Assembly: GCF_000745185.1 (NCBI RefSeq)
Contig: NZ_JQNJ01000001.1
Span: forward strand, 2,317,501 to 2,381,500
Reading direction: 5' to 3'
Length of the DNA: 64,000 bases
DNA from: Muricauda sp. MAR_2010_75
GTDB taxonomy: Bacteria; Bacteroidota; Bacteroidia; Flavobacteriales; Flavobacteriaceae
Made by a program: the position numbers and the translations under genes. Below the pieces are notes generated by a model. That model did no database searches. It saw only the letters and a program-made list of their open reading frames with translations, and was not told where the DNA came from. Positions within the stretch are counted from its first letter, which is position 1. Each line of letters starts with the position of its first letter. This document shows, one piece after another, positions 55,887 through 64,000 of the stretch.

Positions 55887-57401
55887 TTAGTTAATGTACA
55901 GCCCAGTATAATCCAAGGGGTTTACCCCAGGTAAATTGGAACCGTATTTTTCGTTTATGGCCTTAATAAAGGCGTTGGCAAGTATGGCATAACCTCTTGG
56001 TGAGGGGTGCACACCATCTAGCGAGAATCCACCTCCAGTGGCAAAAGTTGCGGTGACTATGCTTCCATCAGCTTGTTGAAAACCATCTGTTTTTAATTCG
56101 TTCAACAATGCATTGGCATCAACGAAAGCCAAATCATAAGCCGTTGCCAAGCCAGCAATGGTCTGATTGTAGGCGGCCAACGCATTTTCAACAAGTTCTT
56201 GCTCATCTGGGGTCAACACCCATTTATCGGCCAGTGGAACTGCAACCCCGTTTATGGAAGTTGGGTCTGCAGGATTGGCCAAAGTACCGATAAAGGTACG
56301 TGATGTCAATACCAATAAATCTTCTTCAGTAGCTTGTCGCATATTGATCAGTCCGGGGTCAACCCCTGTTAAATCGGTTAAATCCTCATCCAAAATAACA
56401 ACAGCGTTTCCTTCTCCCGGGGAAAAGGAAATGGTTCTTTTTGCCACTTCATCAGCGGTAATGAGACTAAAACTTTGTGCAAGGAGCAAACCTTGATTGT
56501 AGGCATTGTAGGCACCGTTCAAAAGCGTAGCGGTAGCCTCATCCAAGGGAACAGGATTGTGTGGAACCGTTGTAAAATAGGGTATATCCGTTACGTTTGG
56601 CAAATTGGCGATAACGCCATCTGCCCCGTTGGCGGTCATAGCTTGGAGTATAGCATCAAGTGAGCCTGCAAAAACCATGGGGTCTGTAAGATCATTTCTG
56701 GCATAGCTGCTTGGGTCTAGGTTTCCGGTCTGGTCCGTTCCTGTGCCACCTCCAGTGGCATAGAGAAGGACATCGTTCGCGCCCGTCCAAAGCGAGAAAA
56801 ATGTAGGACTTTGGGCAACAGCATCTCCAATTACAGTAGCGCTTTCTGAGGAAGAAAAGCGTACAAAGTATGGGTTAGCGGCTCCTACGGCCAAACCTGC
56901 CAAGCTACCATAGCCAGGTGCCAGAAGCTCGTAACTTTTGGAACCTGGAACGCCCATATTGTTAAAAGACCCTGAGAGTTTGTTGGTAATTTCAGTGCTT
57001 CCCTGTCCTGCCACAGGGACCGGAGCGGGTCCAGCGGCAAAGGATAAAATCAATCGGTTGCCGATATCCGGAGAGCCATCCATGTTGGCGTCTGTTTCGC
57101 CACCAATGGTTGCTCCACCCAGATTATCCGCCATATAGGGGATTTCAAATGCACCTCCGCCCACCAGCGCAAAATTAGCCGCCAGCATATTGGGAAAAGA
57201 GGCCTCTTGGCCTGCTCTAAAAAGGGCATTGTCTGAAAAGCCTGCCGTTAGGGAGTTTCCTACGGCAACATAATTTGAGAAATCTGCTGTTCCTGCAGTG
57301 TATTCAATGGGGTCTGGTGTGTCGTCAATTGGGGTAGTATCTTCTTCACATGCAATCAAGAATAGGCCTAAAAAGGGAAGTAAGGCATACAACTTTTTCA
57401 T
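55887..57401 (-). CDS. SGNH/GDSL hydrolase lipoprotein
   Basis: A 504-residue lipoprotein with a lipobox ending LIAC (Cys18). Block I carries the nucleophile Ser50 in AVGNSLTAGFS; block III reads WTGANDVL and block V DGVHPSPRGYAIL with the catalytic His. The first Gly-Asp of GDSL is replaced by GNSL. The function is probably ester hydrolysis at the cell surface or in the periplasm; length is above average for the family because of an insertion around residues 90-200. I used the ATG at 57401 rather than TTG at 57407. It has a good promoter of its own. Confidence 0.87.
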   Translation of the reverse strand: MKKLYALLPFLGLFLIACEEDTTPIDDTPDPIEYTAGTADFSNYVAVGNSLTAGFSDNALFRAGQEASFPNMLAANFALVGGGAFEIPYMADNLGGATIGGETDANMDGSPDIGNRLILSFAAGPAPVPVAGQGSTEITNKLSGSFNNMGVPGSKSYELLAPGYGSLAGLAVGAANPYFVRFSSSESATVIGDAVAQSPTFFSLWTGANDVLLYATGGGTGTDQTGNLDPSSYARNDLTDPMVFAGSLDAILQAMTANGADGVIANLPNVTDIPYFTTVPHNPVPLDEATATLLNGAYNAYNQGLLLAQSFSLITADEVAKRTISFSPGEGNAVVILDEDLTDLTGVDPGLINMRQATEEDLLVLTSRTFIGTLANPADPTSINGVAVPLADKWVLTPDEQELVENALAAYNQTIAGLATAYDLAFVDANALLNELKTDGFQQADGSIVTATFATGGGFSLDGVHPSPRGYAILANAFIKAINEKYGSNLPGVNPLDYTGLYIN

Positions 57402-57460
57402 ATCCAAAATCTGTTTTGAGTTAGTTCATGATTAAAACTTATGGTTAAACCAGAGTTAAC

Positions 57461-57491
57461 CAAAACTAGGTCAAAATTGTTATACAGGCAA
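57461..57491 (-). promoter_or_regulatory. Bacteroidota-type promoter of the SGNH gene
   Basis: On the minus strand -33 TTG (57489-57491), a 20-base spacer and a perfect -7 TAGTTTTG (57461-57468). The predicted leader is about 50 bases. Confidence 0.75.
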
Positions 57492-57507
57492 TAAAATGGG
57501 CAAAAAA

Positions 57508-57523
57508 ATTATGCATGCATAAT
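57508..57523. promoter_or_regulatory. 16-base perfect palindrome upstream of the SGNH promoter
   Basis: ATTATGCATGCATAAT is perfectly palindromic and centred about 60 bases before the predicted transcription start, a usual place for an activator. It also lies just after the ybfF stop. Confidence 0.5.
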
Positions 57524-57538
57524 AAAAAGGGTCAAATT

Positions 57539-58309
57539 TTATGAATTTAAAAAGTTGAAGGTCTTTTCAAAAAACTGTTTGGGATTTTCTGCGTGAAGCC
57601 AATGTCCGGCTTTATCCACGGTTTCAATTTCGGCTTTTGGAAAATGTCTTTTGATTTCCGAAAAGTCGCTGGGCTGTATATATTCGGATCGGTCTCCCCG
57701 GACAAAAAGGGTAGGGCCCTCATAGATAGCGTTGGGGATAATATTCTCACCTATCTCTTCCATTCGGTCTTTGAGTACCTCAAAATTGAAACGGAATCCC
57801 AATTTTTCTTTTTCAACCCAATAGAGGTTTTTCAATAAGAACTGGCGAATTCCTCTCTCCTTGATGTATTTTGAAAGTTCTTCATCCGCTTCCCTGCGAT
57901 CTGATATGACAGCAAAATCCAAATGCGAGAGCCCATCAAATATAAATTGATGATGGGGCGGATAAAACTTTGGAGCAATATCGGCCACAATCAGTTTAGT
58001 GACCCGCTCAGGATGTGAAGTGGCCAATTGCATTGCGGTTTTCCCGCCCATGGAATGTCCCAATACAAAAGCGGAATCTATATTGTGATGATTCATGTAA
58101 TTAATGACATCTTCACTCAAAAGATCATAATTGAATTCAGAAGAATGAAAACTTTTACCATGGTTTCGCTGGTCCACCAAATGCACTTGGAAACCATTCT
58201 CCGAATATTGGGTGCCCAGGGTCTTCCAATTGTCCGACATGCCCAAAAATCCATGTAGAATGATGAATGGTTTTCCTTCTCCAACTATTTTTGAATGCAA
58301 TACTTTCAT
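57539..58309 (-). CDS. Alpha/beta hydrolase, YbfF-type esterase
   Basis: A 256-residue cytoplasmic hydrolase. The oxyanion region is HGFLGMSDNW, the nucleophile Ser86 lies in GHSMGGKTA, and the His is in AGHWLHAENP. The DQRNHGKS block is typical of the YbfF family, which hydrolyses short acyl esters and thioesters. It follows pdxJ by three bases, so the two are co-transcribed. Confidence 0.9.
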   Translation of the reverse strand: MKVLHSKIVGEGKPFIILHGFLGMSDNWKTLGTQYSENGFQVHLVDQRNHGKSFHSSEFNYDLLSEDVINYMNHHNIDSAFVLGHSMGGKTAMQLATSHPERVTKLIVADIAPKFYPPHHQFIFDGLSHLDFAVISDRREADEELSKYIKERGIRQFLLKNLYWVEKEKLGFRFNFEVLKDRMEEIGENIIPNAIYEGPTLFVRGDRSEYIQPSDFSEIKRHFPKAEIETVDKAGHWLHAENPKQFFEKTFNFLNS

Positions 58310-58312
58310 AAG

Positions 58313-59029
58313 TTACTTTAGTCGGTGTAGGTACATATTGATTACGTTTTCAATCCCCAAATAAATAGACTCACAGATAAGGGCGTGCCCAATGGACACC
58401 TCCAATAAATTTGGAATGTTCTCCTTAAAGAATTTAATGTTGTCCAAACTTAGGTCATGTCCCGCATTGATGCCCAAACCCACCTCATGTGCCCTATTGG
58501 CGGCATCAATAAAAGGTTGAATGCTCTGTTCTTTTTTGCCTAAACCATACCCATGTGCAAAGCTTTCTGTGTAAAGTTCAATTCTATCCGTACCAGTTTC
58601 GGCAGCACCTTCCACCATGGCTACGTCAGGGTCTACAAATATGGACGTTCGAATGCCGTTTTCCTTGAAAGTTTTGATCACATCCACCAAAAAATCTTTG
58701 TGTTTTAGGGTATCCCAACCGGCATTGGAGGTAATGGCATCCTCTGCATCGGGCACCAAGGTCACTTGGGTGGGTCTTACTTCTAGCACTAAATCTATAA
58801 AGTTGGGGATGGGATTACCTTCAATATTGAATTCCGTTGTGACCACTTGTTTTAAATCACGGGCATCTTGGTAGCGAATATGGCGTTCATCTGGCCTTGG
58901 GTGGATGGTAATGCCCTGTGCCCCAAACGACTCAATGTCTTGGGTTGAAGTTATAAGGTTGGGCACATTGCCGCCCCTCGAATTTCGTAAAGTTGCCAGT
59001 TTATTTATGTTGACACTCAACTTTGTCAT
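58313..59029 (-). CDS. pdxJ: Pyridoxine 5'-phosphate synthase
   Basis: A 238-residue TIM-barrel enzyme that condenses 3-amino-2-oxopropyl phosphate with deoxyxylulose 5-phosphate, the last ring-forming step of DXP-dependent vitamin B6 synthesis. The N-terminus LSVNINKLATLRNSRGGNVP, followed by ITIHPRPDERHI, is diagnostic. I used the ATG at 59029, where the family begins; a longer frame to 59101 would add a non-homologous hydrophobic tail. A -7 match (TATTTTTG, 59050-59057) lies upstream. Confidence 0.96.
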   Translation of the reverse strand: MTKLSVNINKLATLRNSRGGNVPNLITSTQDIESFGAQGITIHPRPDERHIRYQDARDLKQVVTTEFNIEGNPIPNFIDLVLEVRPTQVTLVPDAEDAITSNAGWDTLKHKDFLVDVIKTFKENGIRTSIFVDPDVAMVEGAAETGTDRIELYTESFAHGYGLGKKEQSIQPFIDAANRAHEVGLGINAGHDLSLDNIKFFKENIPNLLEVSIGHALICESIYLGIENVINMYLHRLK

Positions 59030-59115
59030 GAAGTTCTTTTTTAGATTGTCAAAAATAAGAATTAGGCATGCCTTTTGCGATTTAAAATTAGTATTTTGCA
59101 CCTAACAGCGATGCT

Positions 59116-59772
59116 ATGCAGATTCAAAACCAAATTATAACCACTATTCCCGTTTTTGAGGTAGCGGAGACCTTGAAGGATGTCATTCAATTTTTTGAAG
59201 AGACTACCTATTCCCATGTGGCCATTACGGAAAATGGCAGCTATTTGGGATTGTTGTCTGAAAATGACCTTGCCTGTTTTGAACCGGACAAGAAGATTGA
59301 GGAATTTCGGTTTGAGATGGAAAGTTTTTTTGTGACCAAGGACACTTCCTGGTTGGATGTTTTGGAGATGTTCTCCAGAAACGAAGCCAATATCTTGCCC
59401 ATTTTGGATGAAAACCAAGTGATTACAGGGTACTACGACCTAGAGGATATTGTGGGCATGTTCATAGACACTCCCTTTTTTAAGGAACCGGGGGCCATTC
59501 TTGTAATATCCATCGGAATCAAGGATTATTCCTTTAGTGAGATCGCCCAAATAGTGGAGAGCAACAATGCTCGTTTGTTGGGAGCCTTTATTACCAAATT
59601 GGAAAATGATATTGTGGAAATTACCTTGAAGATTGGTGCCCAAAACTTGAATGAAGTGGCCCAGACCTTTAGGCGATACAACTACACCATTGTCTTTGGA
59701 AATAGTGACGACCAGTTTTTGGAGGATTTAAAAAAGCGGTCTGATTATTTGGAAAAATACCTTAACGTTTAA
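59116..59772 (+). CDS. CBS domain protein with AcuB-like C-terminal ACT domain
   Basis: A 218-residue cytoplasmic protein. Two CBS motifs occupy about residues 5-130 (SHVAITENGSYLGLLSENDL, ANILPILDENQVITGYYDLEDI) and probably bind an adenine nucleotide. The rest (AILVISIGIKDYSFSEIAQIVESNN) resembles the ACT part of AcuB-like proteins. It precedes nadK by one base, so a nucleotide-sensing role linked to NAD(P) metabolism is possible but not shown. Confidence 0.88.
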   Translation: MQIQNQIITTIPVFEVAETLKDVIQFFEETTYSHVAITENGSYLGLLSENDLACFEPDKKIEEFRFEMESFFVTKDTSWLDVLEMFSRNEANILPILDENQVITGYYDLEDIVGMFIDTPFFKEPGAILVISIGIKDYSFSEIAQIVESNNARLLGAFITKLENDIVEITLKIGAQNLNEVAQTFRRYNYTIVFGNSDDQFLEDLKKRSDYLEKYLNV

Positions 59773-59773
59773 C

Positions 59774-60655
59774 ATGAAGGTCGCTATTTACGGTCAAACT
59801 TTTCTGGACGAGGACAGAACTTGTATGTTGGAACTTTTGGATGAGCTGCAAAAGATAACCGCTGAGGTTTACATCGAACAAAAATTTGTTCAATTGGTTT
59901 CCGGTTTTTCAAAAGACCTTTTTAAAGGTACTTTTTCGCAATCCGAAGGATTGGATTCCACCTTTGATATGTTCGTGAGTTTTGGTGGGGACGGCACCAT
60001 GTTGCGCGCGGTCACTTATATAAAGGACTATGGAATTCCCATTGTGGGAGTAAATACGGGCCGACTTGGGTTTTTATCCACCTTTAAAAAAGAAAGTGTC
60101 CGCAAGCTGGTCACCGAGTTTATGGCTGGTCACTACACCGTTGAAGAGCGCACCTTGGTAGAGGTGGAGCTCAATTCCGATTTGGATGAGTTCAAGGGAC
60201 TCAATTTTGCCCTGAACGAGGTCACCGTAAGCCGTAAGGATACTACCTCCATGATTACCGTTGAAACCTATTTGAACAATGAGTATCTCACATCGTATTG
60301 GTCTGATGGTCTCATTGTTTCCACACCGACCGGCTCTACCGGCTATTCGTTGAGTTGTGGCGGACCTGTTATTGCCCCATCAGCCAAAGCTTTGGTGCTT
60401 ACCCCGATTGCTCCACATAATCTTAACGCGCGGCCTTTGGTCATTTCGGACGATACCGAAATACGGTTACGGGTTTCGGGAAGGGAACAGACCCATTTGG
60501 TTTCCTTGGATTCAAGAATTGCCGATATTCCCAATGGCAAGGAAATCAAAATAAAAAAGTCCAATTTTACCATTAAGATGATTGAATACACATCGGAAAG
60601 TTTTTGGAAAACACTTCGCAACAAATTGCTCTGGGGGGAAGATCGGAGGAATTGA
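59774..60655 (+). CDS. nadK: NAD kinase
   Basis: A 293-residue enzyme that phosphorylates NAD to NADP. The GGDGT motif is at residues 71-75, the conserved NE follows in NFALNEVTVSR, and the later STPTGSTGYSLSCGG block completes the site. Typical bacterial length. It starts one base after the CBS gene stop. Confidence 0.97.
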   Translation: MKVAIYGQTFLDEDRTCMLELLDELQKITAEVYIEQKFVQLVSGFSKDLFKGTFSQSEGLDSTFDMFVSFGGDGTMLRAVTYIKDYGIPIVGVNTGRLGFLSTFKKESVRKLVTEFMAGHYTVEERTLVEVELNSDLDEFKGLNFALNEVTVSRKDTTSMITVETYLNNEYLTSYWSDGLIVSTPTGSTGYSLSCGGPVIAPSAKALVLTPIAPHNLNARPLVISDDTEIRLRVSGREQTHLVSLDSRIADIPNGKEIKIKKSNFTIKMIEYTSESFWKTLRNKLLWGEDRRN

Positions 60656-60767
60656 ACGGTTCACAAACAATAAATGGCACTAAAAACTGTTTAACAAAGG
60701 AGAACAATCTTAACAGTATACGTATTGACCTTCCTTTACTCTTAATACATGAAATTTTTTGGATAGT

Positions 60768-61451
60768 ATGCGAATAGTTTTGGCTATTTTTTTGTGCTGT
60801 ATACTCAAGGTAAGTGCGCAAACCTATGAGATAGGAGTCTTTGCTGGTGGAGTCAATATGATTGGGGATGTGGGAAGGACCAATTACATCTTGCCATCCG
60901 GCCCGGCATTCGGTGGAATCTTTAAATGGAACAAGAGCAAACGATATGCATGGCGAGCCAGTGTTTTGTATGGCGACTTTACTGCAGACGATGCAAAATC
61001 CCACATGCAATCCCGTCAACAGCGTGGTTATGTAATGGATAATTCCATCCTTGAGGCTTCTTTAGGGTTGGAATTTAACTTTGTGGAGTATAATCTTCAT
61101 AAGCTCGGACCGGCCTTCACACCCTATCTTTACACGGGTTTTACCTACTTTAGGTATGATTTTATGTATTTTGATGCCCTTCAAGTGCAGGATATTAACC
61201 AAAAAGAAGGTAGTTTTGCAATTCCAATGACGGTTGGGGCAAAGTATCGGTTAAATCAATTCCTGATTCTTGGCGCCGAAATTGGAGCCAGGTATACATT
61301 TACGGACAATTTGGACGCAAGTAACCCCGAGGGTTCCAATTTTGAGCAATTTAGATTCGGCAATATATTGAGCGATGACTGGTATGTTTTCACAGGTTTT
61401 ACATTAACGTATACCTTTGGACGCAAGCCCTGCCAGGATTGTTTTCAATAA
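60768..61451 (+). CDS. DUF6089 family outer-membrane-type protein
   Basis: A 227-residue exported protein with signal peptide ending KVSAQ (about residue 18) and eight-strand-like beta segments (YEIGVFAGGVNMIGDVGRTNYI, LGAEIGARYTFTDNLDAS, TFTLTYTFGRK). The family is Bacteroidota-specific and is regularly found upstream of uppS and bamA, which suggests a link to outer-membrane biogenesis. I used the ATG at 60768; a TTG at 60759 is less likely. uppS starts two bases after the stop. Confidence 0.85.
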   Translation: MRIVLAIFLCCILKVSAQTYEIGVFAGGVNMIGDVGRTNYILPSGPAFGGIFKWNKSKRYAWRASVLYGDFTADDAKSHMQSRQQRGYVMDNSILEASLGLEFNFVEYNLHKLGPAFTPYLYTGFTYFRYDFMYFDALQVQDINQKEGSFAIPMTVGAKYRLNQFLILGAEIGARYTFTDNLDASNPEGSNFEQFRFGNILSDDWYVFTGFTLTYTFGRKPCQDCFQ

Positions 61452-61452
61452 A

Positions 61453-62193
61453 ATGCACACGCTAGACGAGGTTAACAAAGAGAAACTGCCAAAACACATT
61501 GCCATCATTATGGACGGCAATGGCAGATGGGCCAAACAACGCGGCAAACTCCGTGTCTTTGGTCATGAAAATGGAGTGGAGGCAGTGCGTAACACCGTGG
61601 AGAACTGTGCCAAACTGCAAATCCAATGTTTAACCCTCTATGCTTTTTCCACAGAAAACTGGAATCGACCAAAAGTGGAAGTGCAGACCTTGATGAAACT
61701 TTTGGTGGCCTCATTGCGCAAGGAGTTGGAAACTCTTAACAAGAACAACATTAAACTAAAGGCTATTGGCAAAATTGATTCCCTGCCCCAAAAAGCCCAG
61801 AAAGAACTTTCCGAAGTCATTTCAAAAACATCAAAAAATACCGGTATGATCCTTACGTTGGCGTTGAGCTATGGCTCTAGGGATGAGATAAAAAGCGCTG
61901 TAAAAGAGATAAGTACCAAAGTTAAAAATAATATAATTTCACCCGAAAATATTGATGAAACCGTTATAAATACACATCTTTACACGCATTTCTTGCCAGA
62001 TGTGGACTTGCTTATCCGTACCAGTGGTGAACATAGGATAAGCAATTTTTTACTCTGGCAAATTGCTTATGCCGAATTATATTTTATTGATGTATTTTGG
62101 CCTGATTTTAGAGAGCATCATTTGGTAGAGGCAATATTAAGTTACCAAAATAGAGAACGACGATTTGGAAAAACTAGCGAACAACTCAATTAA
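61453..62193 (+). CDS. uppS: Isoprenyl transferase (undecaprenyl diphosphate synthase)
   Basis: A 246-residue cis-prenyltransferase that makes the C55 lipid carrier for peptidoglycan and other wall polymers. The catalytic Asp21 is in MDGNGRWAKQRG; the diphosphate-binding block reads RTSGEHRISNFLLWQ and the C-terminal W-P-DFR is present. I used the ATG at 61453; the frame is open upstream through the DUF6089 gene, but the family begins here. bamA overlaps its 3' end. Confidence 0.96.
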   Translation: MHTLDEVNKEKLPKHIAIIMDGNGRWAKQRGKLRVFGHENGVEAVRNTVENCAKLQIQCLTLYAFSTENWNRPKVEVQTLMKLLVASLRKELETLNKNNIKLKAIGKIDSLPQKAQKELSEVISKTSKNTGMILTLALSYGSRDEIKSAVKEISTKVKNNIISPENIDETVINTHLYTHFLPDVDLLIRTSGEHRISNFLLWQIAYAELYFIDVFWPDFREHHLVEAILSYQNRERRFGKTSEQLN

Positions 62194-64000
62194 AGGTATA
62201 AAAAACTGCATAAAACCATACCTTAAATTACTTCTCCCCTTATTACTTTTTTCCGGCCAGGGCTTTGCCCAGGATATCCCTTTTGAGGACGGAAAGCAAT
62301 ATATTTTGGGAGGACTTACGGTCACTGGTCTGCAAAGTTATAATGAGCAGACGGTAAAAACCTATACGGGCCTTCGTGTGGGTCAACCCATTACCGTGCC
62401 CGGTGATGAGATCAGTGCTGTGATCAAGAAATTGTGGGGATTGGAACTGTTCAGCAATGTGGAGATGTACTACACCAAGATTGAGGACGACAAGATCTTC
62501 TTGGAATTGAACATCACCGAACGTCCAACCTTGGCCAATGTAACGGTATACGGGGTTAAAAAGCGTAAGGTAGAGGAAATCATCAACGATACAGACCTTA
62601 AAAAAGGCAAGAAAATTACCGAAAGCTTGATTGCCAATACCAGAAACTACCTTCAAAACAAATATAAAAAGCAAGGCTACCTCAATGCCAAAGTGAACAT
62701 AGCCACTGCGCCCGATACTTCGGCCACCAATACGGAGAATATGGTGATCAATGTTAATAAGGGCGATAAGGTAAAAATTCGAAAAATCACTTTTGAGGGC
62801 AACGAAAAGCTATCAAACAAACGACTTAGAAAATCACTCAAAAACACCAAAAAGAAAAAATTCTACCGTTTTTGGAAGAAGTCCAAGTACATAGCAGAAG
62901 ACTATGAGGAAGACCTTTCCAATTTGGTGGACACCTATGCCGAAAGAGGATACAGGGATGCCCGGGTGCTCTCTGATACTTTTGTTCGAGTCAATGAAAA
63001 GAACATCGATTTAAAAATAAAGGTCGAGGAAGGGGACAAATACTATTTTGGGGACATTGATTTTGTTGGGAACACAGTATACACCGATAGGCAATTGAGC
63101 CAAGTCCTGGGGATTCGAAAAGGACAAACGTATAATGGCGTATTGCTCAAGGAACGGGTAGCGGATGACTCCAAACCAGATGCCAACGACCTGACGAACC
63201 TTTACCAGAACAATGGGTATTTGTTTTCCAGTATCAACCCAGTTGAGGTATCTGCGGTTAATGATACTATAGATTTTGAAATCCGAATCATAGAAGGAAA
63301 AGAAACCTTTCTGAACCATGTGACCGTAACTGGGAACGATAAAACCAATGATCACGTAATTTTCAGGGAGTTACGCACCAGGCCCGGTCAAAAATACAGC
63401 AAGGATGATTTGGTACGGAGTATCAGGGAATTGGGACAATTGGGCTTCTTTGATGCCGAGCAGATAAAACCGGATATTCAAAACCCCAACCCAAATGAGG
63501 GAACTGTAGACGTAAATTACAGCCTTGTGGAAGCAGGCTCTAGCCAGATAGAGCTACAAGGCGGTTTTGGTGGTGGCGGTTTTATTGGAACCCTGGGGCT
63601 TTCCTTCAGTAACTTCTCATTAAAGAATATTTTTAATGGAGAGGCCTACAAACCAGTTCCTATGGGTGACGGGCAAACCTTTGCGCTTCGCTTACAGGCC
63701 AGCAGAACCTTCCGTGTGTACAGTTTAAATTTTGCGGAACCATGGTTAGGGGGTAAAAAACCGGTACGTTTTAATCTTTCACTCTCAAGAACCCAGCAAT
63801 TTGCCACCGACTTTAGTAGTCGGGGTAGAATTGAAGTTGACAAGAGCAGAGGGTTTTCCATTACCGGGGTTTCGGCTGGATTGGCAAAAAGGGTGCAGTG
63901 GCCCGATGATTATTTTACCGTTTCCCACGCCTTGAGCTATCAGTTATATGATTTCAAGGAATATCGTAATGGACTTTTCAATTTTGGTAATGGAAGTTCA
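62165..64000 (+). CDS. bamA: BamA, outer-membrane protein assembly factor (3' partial)
   Basis: 612 codons are present and the frame is open to the right edge. The N-terminus holds a signal peptide (KLLLPLLLFSGQGFAQ) followed by POTRA domains (YILGGLTVTGLQSYNEQTV, then FEGNEKLSNKRLRKSL, VGNTVYTDRQLSQVLG and VTGNDKTNDHVIFREL), and the barrel begins near GGFGGGGFIGTLGLSFSNFS. BamA inserts barrel proteins into the outer membrane. No ATG stands at the N-terminus; the frame opens at 62141, and TTG at 62165 is the best start, overlapping uppS by 29 bases. It belongs to the CBS-nadK-DUF6089-uppS-bamA cluster. Confidence 0.93.
   Translation, partial: MEKLANNSIKGIKNCIKPYLKLLLPLLLFSGQGFAQDIPFEDGKQYILGGLTVTGLQSYNEQTVKTYTGLRVGQPITVPGDEISAVIKKLWGLELFSNVEMYYTKIEDDKIFLELNITERPTLANVTVYGVKKRKVEEIINDTDLKKGKKITESLIANTRNYLQNKYKKQGYLNAKVNIATAPDTSATNTENMVINVNKGDKVKIRKITFEGNEKLSNKRLRKSLKNTKKKKFYRFWKKSKYIAEDYEEDLSNLVDTYAERGYRDARVLSDTFVRVNEKNIDLKIKVEEGDKYYFGDIDFVGNTVYTDRQLSQVLGIRKGQTYNGVLLKERVADDSKPDANDLTNLYQNNGYLFSSINPVEVSAVNDTIDFEIRIIEGKETFLNHVTVTGNDKTNDHVIFRELRTRPGQKYSKDDLVRSIRELGQLGFFDAEQIKPDIQNPNPNEGTVDVNYSLVEAGSSQIELQGGFGGGGFIGTLGLSFSNFSLKNIFNGEAYKPVPMGDGQTFALRLQASRTFRVYSLNFAEPWLGGKKPVRFNLSLSRTQQFATDFSSRGRIEVDKSRGFSITGVSAGLAKRVQWPDDYFTVSHALSYQLYDFKEYRNGLFNFGNGSS

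Overview
The window is a contiguous piece of a Bacteroidota chromosome, almost certainly family Flavobacteriaceae. Evidence: type IX secretion (T9SS) hallmarks (PorP/SprF proteins, a type B C-terminal sorting domain), LytS/LytTR two-component pairs, the folK-deoxynucleoside kinase fusion, DUF6089/DUF6090 proteins, no Shine-Dalgarno signals, and several promoters matching the Bacteroidota form (-33 TTG, 19-20 base spacer, -7 TAnnTTTG). A Muricauda/Allomuricauda-type genus would fit, but that is inference. Coding density is high and no intergenic gap exceeds about 280 bases. There is no rRNA, CRISPR array, transposase or prophage.

Layout. 1-7137: end of tsaB, a MscS channel, a DUF255 thioredoxin-like lipoprotein, a dodecin, a NifU-type Fe-S carrier, a PorP/SprF protein and a vWA lipoprotein. 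7346-11783: a TPR sensor kinase with its LytTR regulator, gamma carbonic anhydrase and fabD. 11967-20497: a three-gene T9SS surface operon (giant Calx-beta adhesin with near-identical tandem repeats, PorP/SprF, OmpA). 20505-28314: an Nramp-like transporter without the canonical metal motifs, then a TetR-controlled exporter cluster (RND/MMPL, LolA-like protein, beta-barrel) and TerC. 28320-31518: a compact operon of a PLP enzyme, DUF1611 and an enolase-superfamily epimerase, possibly for D-amino acid or muropeptide use. 31598-31990: tRNA-Leu(TAA) and tRNA-Gly(GCC), each with its own terminator, plus a short copy of the tRNA-Leu 3' end.

32106-36587: a second LytTR/histidine kinase pair divergent from a TonB-dependent receptor, with a 10-base direct repeat at 21-base spacing between them. 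36584-43656: mutS, a SpoU methyltransferase, folK-dNK, sppA and a queuosine-precursor transporter. 43693-51927: AsmA-like protein, a small palindromic MITE-like element, DUF6090, YfcC carrier, DUF2797, GH3 and a small alpha/beta hydrolase behind a perfect 20-base palindrome. 51939-55361: tig-clpP-clpX. 55462-64000: holin-family protein, SGNH lipoprotein, ybfF-pdxJ, then a CBS protein-nadK-DUF6089-uppS-bamA cell-envelope cluster; bamA runs off the right end.

The parts most worth following up are the homogenised, GC-rich Calx-beta array, the TetR operator set and its exporter, the LytTR-adjacent repeats before the TonB receptor, and the PLP-DUF1611-epimerase operon.
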